Assembly (NCBI GenBank): GCA_010015675.1
Contig: ML976993.1
Span: forward strand, 841,930 to 867,557
DNA length: 25,628 bases
Direction of reading: 5' to 3'
Source of the DNA: Byssothecium circinans
Taxonomy: Eukaryota; Ascomycota; Dothideomycetes; Pleosporales; Massarinaceae
Position numbers and translations under genes: made by a program
Shown: positions 9,901-18,567 of the stretch, in pieces
Layout of the letters: each line of letters opens with the position of its first letter
Numbering within the stretch: the first letter of the stretch is position 1
The notes under the pieces: model-generated
Seen by the model: the letters and a program-made list of their open reading frames with translations, nothing else
Databases searched by the model: none
Told to the model about the DNA's origin: nothing

Positions 9901-12043
9901 ACTCCGGCGTCGTAGCCCAAGTCGGTCTGAACGTGACGAACGTTGCAGTCGGCGACCGTGTATACGGATATGGTAGAGGTCACTTCGGCAACTACGTACG
10001 TGCGCCAGCCAACTTCGCTTACCGTATGCAGCCTGGAGAGGATTTTGTCAAGATGGCCACGATTCCCCTTGTTGGCATGACATCCGTGTACTCGTTTGAG
10101 CACGTCACACAACTGAAGGAACGGGAGAGGCTCCTCATCCAGTCAGCTACTGGTGGGCTCGGTCTTTCTGCCATTCAACTGGCAAAAGCTAAGGGAGCGG
10201 AAATTTTTGCCACAGCGGGAACGCCAGAGAAGCGTCGTTATCTCATCGACGTTGCGGGCATACCCGCCTCGCGCGTCTTTTCGTCTCGAGATCCAGCCGA
10301 CACCTCCAAGCTTATGCAAGCCACTAACGGCAAGGGTTTCAATGTCATCCTGAGCACATCCAGTGGAGAACTGCTATACGACTCCGTCAAAATGCTGGCT
10401 CCCATGGGTCGAATTGTCGACGTCGGTCGTCTTGACGTGCAAAACTCCACTTCGCTAGCCCTTGAGCTGTTCAAGCGCAATGCGACTTTCACGTCCTTTG
10501 ACTTGGCTGTCGCTGACGACCTCGACCCGGCTTTGGGTCCATCTCTTATGGCTACCGTCAACCAACGTGTCAGAGCTGGACAAATGGGGCCACTGAGCTC
10601 AATCACGACATACGACGTGTCTCAGCTAGATCAAGCTCTAATGGCCTTTTCCAAGGGCACACACATCGGCAAGCTGGTCGTCACGTTCCAGAATCCGAAC
10701 GCTTTGGTCAAGATGGTACCCGCAGCGCCACGTGCTCAATTCGCCAGGAATGCCAACTACCTTATCACAGGTGGGTTGGGCGGCCTAGGCAGGAGCATCA
10801 TCAACTTCATGGCCGAGCGTGGAGCGGGACACTTCACCGTCATGTCGCGCAGTCGCAAGATCAGTTCTGAGGGTCAAATACTCATTGACAAGCTCGCCGC
10901 TTCGGGGACTGTAGTGGAGTGCGTCAGTTGCGATGTCAGTTGCAGTAAAGACGTTGCTCGGGTTGTTCAAGCCGCTGCTACTTTCCGACCCATCAGAGGT
11001 ATTGTCCATGCTGCAGTCTCTTATCAGGTAAGATATTTACTTCCGCCTTTCGCCGCGATGCAAATCTAACACAAGCATCCTAGGATCTATCGTTCGACAA
11101 ACTCACGATTGAGCAATGGACATCTGCTCTCGCGGCCAAGGTGCAGGGTACTAAGAATCTGCACGAAGCCACCAAGTTCCATGAACTCGACTTCTTCCTC
11201 ATGACCACGACGATCGAATCTTTCGTCGCACTCGCCACGCAGTCGGCGTATACTGCTGCAAACAACTTCCAGGACTATTTTGCACGATGGCGTCGCCAAC
11301 ACGGCCTGCCGGCTTCGACGGCCTCGTTCGGCCTCATCAGTGATGTTGGCCATCTCAGTACCAACAGCACGACGCTCGCTTTGATGGCCCGTAACAAGGT
11401 CATGGACATCTCCGAGTACAACTTCCTCCGGCTCCTTGAACCAGCTTTCTTGAACAATGAGCCTGAGCTTCATCCTGCCACCAGCACGGAACCATATAGT
11501 GGTGCCGTCGACGACCCGCTTTCCATGACGAACGTCGTCACTTGCTTCGACCCTGCCACGATGGCGGCCCGGAAGCTTGAGGAAGCGGCAAGGAACAATG
11601 GTAACACGGGCAGCACTCCACGCTGGTACACTGATGCCCGTGTCTCGCTCATTATGCGAGCGTTTGACGATGCCGAGCGCTACCAGGCGTCGGCTGATGG
11701 CGGTGACGGCGGCAACGAAAGAGGCAACAACGCCGGCGTCGCGAGCTTGCGTGGTGAATTCGAAGAGGCTGTCAAGGCGGGCCCAGCCGAGCGATCCAGG
11801 ACCGTTGCTTTGGTGACGGACGCAATTGTGAAAACGGTGGCCCAGATGCTATTCGTTGATGCTTCGGGTGTCGATGCCTCGCGCACAGTGGCAGATTACG
11901 GTGTCGACAGTCTGATTGCGGCGGAGTTGCGCAACTGGTTCAACGTCGCATTCGGGGTGGATGTCAGTATGTTGGAGATGTTGGACACCGCTACTAGTAT
12001 GAAGATGTTGGCCAATAAGATTGTTGATGGGGCTCTTGCATAG
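3991..12043 (+). CDS. sol1: Highly reducing polyketide synthase, interrupted by one in-frame stop (sol1-like)
   Basis: Four exons, 3991-4057, 4110-4581, 4670-11027 and 11084-12043, join in frame to 2619 codons including the terminal stop. Introns are 52, 88 and 56 nt. The start ATG lies in a CACCATGA context. Domains: KS about 15-430 (Cys187 in DTACSSS, His323 in ECHGTGTP, His363 in TNIGHTEP); an Asn-Gly-rich linker about 455-490; AT about 595-900 (GQGAQW at about 599, Ser687 in GHSSG); DH about 985-1285 (His1019, Asp1203); C-methyltransferase about 1400-1640 (EIGAGTGG at about 1477); ER about 1870-2190 (SATGGLGLSA); KR about 2205-2390 (TGGLGGLG, Tyr2355); ACP about 2535-2615 (Ser2575 in GVDSL). 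There is no thioesterase, which fits release as an alpha-pyrone. In the solanapyrone pathway this enzyme makes desmethylprosolanapyrone I, and the C-methyl group later becomes the formyl carbon. Codon 146 is TAA (4478-4480), while the reading frame and family similarity continue on both sides. Unless read through, edited or a sequencing error, the product is a short KS stub. Confidence 0.9.
4478..4480 (+). other. Premature in-frame TAA in the PKS ketosynthase domain
   Basis: The exon 2 frame reads FVGNFSSDHLII, then TAA, then GRDTDHPRPYASVGTGTS. Both sides are conserved KS sequence in the same frame. No plausible splice pair removes the stop: the only nearby GT..AG pair (about 4445 to 4484) would be some 39 nt and would delete the conserved GNFSSD stretch. 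In related fungal synthases this position is commonly Gln, so a C-to-T change at a CpA dinucleotide would account for it. Confidence 0.85.
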
Positions 12044-12753
12044 TGGCATAGATCTAGATTAGAGTAGATAATGAAGATTTTCGAAGTCACGAGTAAGCAG
12101 AAAGCCAGTTTGTTAAACCACTAGTTCGCATCCTTCATCGTCGTTCCACTGTCTTTGTTCTCTTGCGTTATGACTTTACTATCTTTCGCCTCTGCTAATA
12201 AAAAAAAATAGTGTGCAACCAAGCTAGAATCGCGGTATGGCGTTGTTCGCTTTGATCTCGGTTAGCTTATAGAAGCTCCTTCAGGATGACTTTAATAGTC
12301 CCCTTTGCTAGGACATAAGGTTCACCTTTAGAGTATTTGGACCATAGAATCCTAAGTCTCTATTAATTTGTTTAGACTTTCGAACGTGAGCTCAAGCCGT
12401 GTAATTTGCATCGTGTAATAGCATCAAAGCTCCATATTATACAGGCTTAGGCTTACAACCAACTATCTACCTGGATAAGGAAGTTAGACCTGCTATACCG
12501 CTTCAGAGGACGATTCTCTCGCACGTGCAACTATGGACAAAAGAGTACACAGTATATGTAGCATTGACTGCAATCACCACGAAGATTCGGGAGATTGCGT
12601 TTGTGTAGTTAGACTAAGACCCATACTATCCAGACCTGTAAACCTTCCATTGCTTTCTATTCCACCCTTTTCTCAACCCATGCGTACAGATCCTCCTCAA
12701 ATCTAAGTCTCTCTTAGTACCTGCACAGCAAACGCTCATTGCTACTCGAATAC
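12044..12753. other. Convergent intergenic region, PKS / P450
   Basis: 710 bp between the converging 3' ends of the PKS and the P450. AATAAA followed by an A-run at 12197-12209 is a candidate polyadenylation element about 155 nt after the PKS stop. The stretch from about 12250 to 12420 is TA-rich and may be old repeat remnant, but no element can be named. No gene-like frame is seen. Confidence 0.45.
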
Positions 12754-14519
12754 TCACCTTACCAAAATCAAATCCCGCCATCGCATGTCCGTCGACAACG
12801 TCTCAATATGATACCGGCGAAACAAATTCGCGAAAAAAACCAAGAGTTCGCACCACGCAAGACTAGATTGCCCCATCCATTAGTATCTTGCCACAAGACT
12901 GCGATTTGGTAGGAGTCCACATACTCTTTGCCGAGACATTGCCTCGCTCCTCTGTTGAAGGTCGCAAGATACTTGTCCAGGTCTCGGGAATATTCTCCGA
13001 GCCATCTGTTAGGGTTGAAGTCGTTCGGGTTATCCCAGACGCTGGGATGGCGATTGAGTAGGTAGGGTGATGTACGGATACTCGTCTGTGGTACGTTAGC
13101 GGTGTGGGATGCGAGGCGGGTCGAGGATGATCTTACTTTCGGAGGCAGGTTCTGGCCGTAGAGTCGGAAACCGGAAGATGGGATCAGACGTGGGAGACGA
13201 CCGGGTAGAGGGCTACCGAGTCGTAAGATCTCTTTGATGGTAGCTGTCTGTACACACGACATGGTAAGCTTGATTCACGGAGCGGGAGTGATAAGAGAGT
13301 TACGCACTAGATACGGGAGCTGCTTTGCATCTTCGTAGGTGATTTGCTGGTCGACTGAGGGAAAGTGCGCCTGCAGTTCCTGGAAAAGGGTTTCGTATAC
13401 TGACTTTTTGTTGCAGATTTGATAGAGGCCGAAGATCATAGAGTTCGAAGTGGTGTCGTTACCTGCGGTGAGGAGTATGACGGCCTCGTCGTTTAGCTGT
13501 TCTAGGTTCGGGACGGTGTGGCCTTTGATGGTGAGGGGATCCATGAGCATGTCTATCACGGCTGATCTGTCCCCATGGGCTGTAATAGCTGATGGTACGT
13601 TGACGTCTTTGTCGGCTCCGTAGGCGGCTGAATGTGGATCGAATGCTTCCAGGTAGCTCTTGGTGATGGTTCGACATTTCTGCAGATGTTGTTAGCGATA
13701 TGGCCTACGAGTGAATAGCCGCACCCGCCTCACCCGTTTGAAATCGATAAGAGGATTAGGAATGACAGTGAAGTCGCTCATCGAAGCCATCCAGAGCGCG
13801 AGCGTAGCTAGCCTAGGAAAGGCAGTTGCGATCCATCCCGTTTTGAAAGCTGCATTTAAGTTCTCGATAAACTCGTTTCTGAAGTCGGGCTCATCGATGC
13901 ATCCAATCTCACGTCCGAGAACAATCTTGGAGATGACATCCATGGTAAATGCTTTGCAAGCGCTGGTGACGCAGATAGGCTTTGCAGATTTTGCACAGAG
14001 GTCCACTCTCCTTAGTAGCCGCTCTACCTTGGCGAGGATCGCGGGTGCGAGATCTTGGACCCGGGTGCCAGACAGAGCGGGTGTTAACACTTTGCGACGG
14101 ATTCGACTCTTTGCGGGATCTGTCTCTCCAATTGACGTTCCTGGAAACGAGATGCATCGATAGAAATGAGGGTCTTTCGTGAAACCCGAGTTCACTTTGG
14201 TCATCGCCTGATAGACTTCGGGGTCGTCTATGCTGAGATCATTTACGCCTATTCGCACCACTGGCCCTAGTTACAGTCGTCAGTGATGTGCGGTCTCCAC
14301 ACATGCTTGTAGTTTACCGTATTCCTTGTGTAACCTCGCAATTTCAAAAATCATTTGTCCATTGAGATAATAATTCCAATACCACTCATACCAAGAATTC
14401 GACACTGCCGCTACTTTTGACCCCCGATACCTTGATAACGGATGGAAATGAAGGCGGTAGATGGCGCGTAGAGCCCAGTAGGCGAAATAAAGGCCGCAAC
14501 TCAGCACAATCCAACCCAT
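12754..14519 (-). CDS. sol6: Cytochrome P450 monooxygenase (sol6-like)
   Basis: Six exons on the minus strand give 495 aa: 14519-14318, 14266-13734, 13679-13308, 13247-13137, 13085-12925 and 12862-12754. The five introns are 51-62 nt with normal GT..AG ends, and the third uses a GTGCGT donor. An N-terminal membrane anchor (residues about 3-20) precedes the HPLSRYRG proline-hinge-like segment. I-helix AGNDTT is at 317-322, the K-helix ExxR is Glu375/Arg378, and the heme motif FNRGARQCLG has the thiolate Cys456. The last small exon restores the usual C-terminal L-helix and tail, ending LILVR. The gene appears intact. It is convergent with the PKS and divergent from the FAD oxidase across about 570 bp. 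In the solanapyrone pathway Sol6 hydroxylates the pyrone C-methyl group, turning prosolanapyrone I into II. The P450 call is secure; the substrate comes from context. Confidence 0.88.
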
Positions 14520-15091
14520 ATTGCAAAGGACAAACAGACTCCAAATTCAGAGCGGCTTCGAAAACCCGTAAAGTGCCATTGAGCTTTGACATGGTAAATT
14601 CATAGAACGCATGGAAAGGATCCGTAGTAATCTTAGAGCCGAGTCTGTAATCTGAGTCAGCCGTGCATTCGCCCGAACGTGACGCCACGCCTGCTAGTGA
14701 TAGAGCCGAGAAAAGTCGGTCGGTCGATTAAATCCGTAATATGTATGGAACTGCGCCGTAGGGTGAGATTCATCAGCCGCGTCATGTCTCTCGGACATTG
14801 AATCCTCCCGTGGTACCTTCTTGGTGAGCATCGAGAAGGATTCTGCGCAGACCTAGCTCTTCCCACTGTGGATACGCCCGTGTTTGAAAATGAGCATGGC
14901 GCTTTGATTCAGACACGAGCCACACGAAGGCGCAGTCATCAAGGAGGGAAAGAGGATTAGTATATACATATTGAAGTGCTTCGAGTTGAATGGAAGAACA
15001 CGCAGAAATTCATTCAAAACATTTGTCTTGAGGATACGTCTGGCTCGCTTTCATTTTTCAGCATTTTTTGATATCATACCAATCTGACAAG
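14520..15091. promoter_or_regulatory. Divergent promoter region between P450 and FAD oxidase
   Basis: 572 bp between divergent starts, with no convincing gene. TATATA at 14961-14966 lies about 125 nt before the oxidase ATG and is a good core-promoter candidate. A cluster of CCG/CGG triplets at 14705-14725 (GCCGAG, 4 A, then GTCGGTCGGTCG) resembles Zn2Cys6 sites and shares CCGAGA with the inverted repeat in the methyltransferase/PKS promoter. Confidence 0.45.
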
Positions 15092-16188
15092 ATGCGTCTC
15101 ATTCTCTTGGCTTTGTTGAGCCTTGGGGTTACCCCATCCGTCGTCGGACGTCCTGAACCGCAGGGCCAAGAAGCTCAAAACCTGGATGAGTTCTTGAAAT
15201 TGAACGACATAGCCCCTGCAGCAATAAACGGAGACACCAAGCAGACTAGAGGAGTACAGCTTGCCTGCGCAATCCTGGAAGCCTCCAATCAGACTGCGGT
15301 CGTGTTTCCCAGTGATGGGGAACTGTATACGCAGATTGGGAACGCACACGCGTGAGTGAATGTCCCGTGCAGCATCCGTTCTGTGCTGACATGCACTTCC
15401 AGTTCAGCGACCGCACCAAAGCACCCAGCGTGCATCTACACACCAAATGATGTCAAAGGCGTTTCTCTGGGCGTCAAGGTCGCCACTTTCGCACAGGCGG
15501 AATTTGCCATCCGCAGCGGAGGGCACTCGCCCATGGAGTACTTCGCCAACATTGACGGGGGCCTGCTCATCTCACTGGCTGGTATCAAGACCTTGGAGTA
15601 TAACGCGGACACTCAAACTCAGCGCTCCGGATTTGGCAACCTCTGGCAAGATGTCTATAGATACGTGAACGCACAGGGACGGACCGTCGTTGGCGGCCGC
15701 ACCGGCACCGTTGGGTTGGCTCTCACCACCGGAGGTAAACTGTTGTGCAACCGTCAGCTATGACGAAGATACTGAAATGCTGCAGGTGGACTTTCACACT
15801 TTTCTAATGCTTATGGCTGGGCTGCACAAAACGTGCTCTCGTATGAAATGGTTCTGGCTGATGGCTCGACCATCACCGCCAGTGAGAAGGAGCATTCAGA
15901 TCTGTACTTTGCCGTCAAAGCTGGCTCGAACAATTTCGGTTGGTGCCGTAGTCCGCACCTACAGTATGTTGCTTACGATGGACAGGCATTGTTACGCACA
16001 TGGCGACGATCCACAGTTCCTCTTTGGAGAGCGTTTGCTATTGTATTATCTACGGGTTGATTTGCCATTGCTTTGCAGACTACAAGGATCTCGCCAAGGA
16101 CCGCGAGCGCGAACATCTCGTATTGGCCCAACTCGGATGGCTCGAATTAGTCCCAGGTGCGGTTTGCCTAGGCGTACGGTGGCCATAG
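15092..16188 (+). pseudogene. sol5: FAD-linked oxidase (BBE-like), internally deleted; solanapyrone synthase-like
   Basis: Four exons stay open for 315 aa: 15092-15351, 15403-15734, 15786-15938 and 15986-16188, with introns of 51, 51 and 47 nt. A cleaved signal peptide of about 20 residues is followed by the FAD_binding_4 half. This holds the RSGGH motif with His128, the expected covalent FAD attachment site, then NIDGGLLIS, VVGGRTGTVGLALTTGG, ADGSTITAS and GSNNFG (about 244-249). After GIVTH (249-253) the expected substrate-binding domain is missing. Only a scrap resembling the C-terminal region (FADYKDLAKDRERE, about 278-291) remains, then an unrelated tail. Family members run about 450-550 aa, so roughly 200 residues are gone, including the BBE C-terminus. 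I recognise this as the Sol5 family, the oxidase/Diels-Alderase that converts prosolanapyrone II to solanapyrone A. It is unlikely to be active as encoded here. Confidence 0.8.
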
Positions 16189-16363
16189 GTGCGGAGCTGG
16201 CGCGCTCGCGCTTTAGATAGAAGCTTCTAATAGCGTTGTTATACGAGATAAGGATGATATTAGTAACAAGGCTAGAAGAGAAAAGGAGAACATGCTATCT
16301 CTAGTATCGAGTATTACCTTACATATACTGCACAAGCGACGGCTGAAGTTTAACACTAATATA
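16189..16363. other. TA-rich stretch at the right edge of the cluster
   Basis: About 175 bp, rich in TA steps, lies between the shortened FAD oxidase and the next gene. It resembles mutated repeat sequence of the kind left by RIP, but it is too short to classify. Confidence 0.35.
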
Positions 16364-17401
16364 TTATGAGCATACACTATCAGCCAAAACATCGAGTGAA
16401 AGTCGCCGCCGCTTTCTATGATCGTCTGCATTGTGGATCTCCGTCACTGATGCCCGTCTCTTGTTTGCTCCATCGGTCTCTCTCTTCTTGGTAGAGAAAT
16501 CGGGCTGGTTGTGCACCCACTTCCTCTCCAACGCAATATCTACTGAGGCTTCTGGCAGAAGGCTTTGGCACTTGGTACAATCCCTCGTGTCCTCATCTTC
16601 TTCGGGTGTCAAACTCCGTCGTCGCTTATTTGGAGGGCTCGGTGGAGACAAAGGGCTGGCCATAGTAGCAATTGCTGCCCGATTCTCTGCTGGAGGGACT
16701 TGCGCCAGTTGCTGCCAGTGCTTGTCTTCGCAGCTCGTCTCTGCGTCATGCTCTGGGGTAGGTATAGATTGTAGCATCCTCGTTACTGGGTTGTTGACAG
16801 CCTTCTCCTCTTGAGCAGTCTTCTTATACGCCTCCGAAGCCTTGCGACGCTCCTCCTCCTCCTCCTCCTCCTCCTCCTCCTCCTCCATTTCTTCCGCATC
16901 CTCCTAAATAATTCTTTCGACTTCCTCCCAAGCTTTACGGTGGGCTTCTTTATATCGTTGACGGGCTTCAACCGGCGTGCGTCGACTTAGCCAGTTGTAC
17001 GCGATGTCGGGTCCGTATCTCCTAGCGCGGTATTCGTCGATGGAGAGCACGGCATCAAGCCTCATACGCAACTTGTCGGCATCTACCGGCTGACTGAGTT
17101 GGTCATTTGGGGTGCGGGGCTGGGTAACCAGGTGCGCTCCGAAGGTGCTTACGATGTCGGGGAAGGGCCCCTGCAGCCATAGGTACGGTTAACATATTGA
17201 CGCACAAGAGGAAAACAAGGCAGGAGGTTGACATACGCCGTTCCTCAATTCTTCTAAGCAGGCTTGATGATAGAGCCAGGACATAGGGCGCCAGGGGGGG
17301 AGGATGGCAGAGGGATGCAGTATGGAAAGCGGTGACGAGGACCCTGCTGCTTCATCGGGGGCATCAACAGTATCAGTGGCATCAGCGGTGCTGTTTTCCA
17401 T
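16364..17401 (-). pseudogene. Hypothetical charged protein with poly-Glu tract, broken by an in-frame TAG
   Basis: Two exons on the minus strand, 17401-17237 and 17170-16364, join in frame across a 66-nt intron (GTATGT donor, TTAAC branch site, CTGCAG acceptor). They give 324 codons with TAG at codon 144 (16906-16904). Coding character continues on both sides: before the stop SIDEYRARRYGPDIAYNW and RYKEAHRKAWEEVERII, after it EDAEEM and then 12 Glu encoded by a GAG microsatellite. The C-terminal half is Ser/Pro- and Lys/Arg-rich with several basic clusters (NKRRRS, KRRRLSLD) that could be nuclear localisation signals, plus one CTKC. I do not recognise the family. The intron and the sustained frame argue for a real gene that has acquired a nonsense codon. 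An alternative is a shorter functional product starting at the ATG just before the Glu run. It lies head to head with a kinase fragment. Confidence 0.5.
16851..16886. repeat. (CTC)12 trinucleotide microsatellite
   Basis: Twelve consecutive CTC units on the plus strand encode a run of 12 Glu on the minus strand in the hypothetical gene. Such tracts change length easily by slippage while keeping frame. Confidence 0.85.
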
Positions 17402-17485
17402 GGCGTCCAGGCGGTTATGGGTGCGAAAGCGCCTCGAGTACAGGTGTTGCGAAAGTGGTGGTGTGTCCTGACAAGCCCTCGGCCC

Positions 17486-17928
17486 ATATTAGGCTGCTAA
17501 GCCCTCTGCCCTACCTCGCGCTAGAACGGGAGCTTGAGTATCAATCATACACCAGTGATGTGTGGGCCGTGGCAGTTACTGGATATGAACTACTATACGG
17601 CCTACACCCGTGGTGTTTTGCAGACAATGCGTGGAAACCTACGGCATCTAAGGCTCTGCGGGAAAAGTGGCTGTCCAAGTATGAACATGGCATAGCAAGA
17701 TTACAGAAAGGTATAGTTCCATTTTTTCGTCATGCCAGTTATGTAGTACTGATAATGTTAGATCCTGTCGGGAAGCTCCTCGCGAAAATGCTTTCATTCT
17801 CTCTCTCGTCTCCTAAAATCGTAGCTGGGGCTGCACGTATAACCATTGATCAAGCGCTGAACGAGCCTTGCTGGGCACTTCTAAATTCCTATGACCAGCA
17901 TGAGGAAACCAAGAGGGTGAAAATGTGA
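17486..17928 (+). pseudogene. Protein kinase C-lobe fragment
   Basis: The frame carries the end of a eukaryotic protein kinase domain. It has an APE-like segment (YLALERE), the subdomain IX signature SDVWAVAVTGYELLYGLHPW and then KPTASKALREKW. A 51-nt intron at 17711-17761 (GTATAG, ACTGAT branch site, TTAG) is followed by DPVGKLLAKML and RITIDQAL, which correspond to the C-terminal helices. It ends at TGA 17928. The intron length is a multiple of three and contains no stop, so the unspliced frame is also open. The N-lobe, catalytic loop (HRD) and DFG motif are absent. Sequence left of about 17480 is the antisense of the hypothetical gene's N-terminus, so the front of the kinase has been lost. 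Non-functional as a kinase. The left edge of the fragment is approximate. Confidence 0.6.
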
Positions 17929-18567
17929 GAAACTGTATCTTCTCTAGGTACAGTCCGTTTGGCATCTTCCGGCACCTTCTTTCTAAGATACTGCTGGCCG
18001 GTTGATTGAGTAGAGGGTGTCATTGCATTACCTAATAAGCTTGGTCTCATGGCCTAGGATATGACCGTAAAGGTAGGCCCCCTAAGTCGTTTCCATGATA
18101 GAAAAAAGACCTCTATCTGCAGCGGTTAATACCAGCAGTCTTAGAATACGAGTTAAGGCTAAGTTCCATCTACGGTTCCGTAGGCCTCAGCTACTGTCAA
18201 TGACAACTCTGATTCGGTGTTGGAGAGTCCATCCGACCATGCTGGAGAGCCCATTGAACGCGTTTCCTTTGAGAATGGGTTTTGGTTCGGCGATCTCGCA
18301 ATGGTTAGCTGTGATATTCCCCCCCCCCCCCCCCCCCCATGATAGTGAAGCGCATCGTCGGGGCTTGCGTGCGAGCCGGTGCCACCAAATCCCAAAGGGT
18401 TCACCGAAACGTGGAAACGAGTCGCAAGCCTAGAGCCGGCCATGGAATAAGCCTGTCGGGAATCCATGGTACCATAAAAAGTGGGCGAGAAACTACTGAT
18501 CCGAGGAAGATCAAATAACTAGAATTGAGCCTTCATCGGAACACATTCAAATAAACAAATGAGATAA
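17929..18567. other. Intergenic region with poly-C run
   Basis: About 640 bp between the kinase fragment and the 3' end of the second P450. It holds an uninterrupted run of 20 C at 18319-18338. Weak overlapping frames on both strands cross this run but show no recognisable domain and are not annotated as genes. Confidence 0.45.

Noticed and set aside
12863..12924. Apparent loss of the C-terminus of the first P450 after the heme motif
   Set aside because: A 62-nt intron (GTATGT donor, ACTAAT branch site, CTAG acceptor) joins to a small last exon ending LILVR with normal P450 tail sequence; the gene is intact.
15939..15985. Apparent frameshift in the FAD oxidase after GSNNFG
   Set aside because: A 47-nt GT..AG intron with a CTTAC branch-like site restores the frame directly into GIVTH, so splicing explains it; the real damage lies further downstream.
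18095..18467. Opposing frames crossing the poly-C run
   Set aside because: The Pro or Gly runs come only from the homopolymer and the rest shows no family signature.
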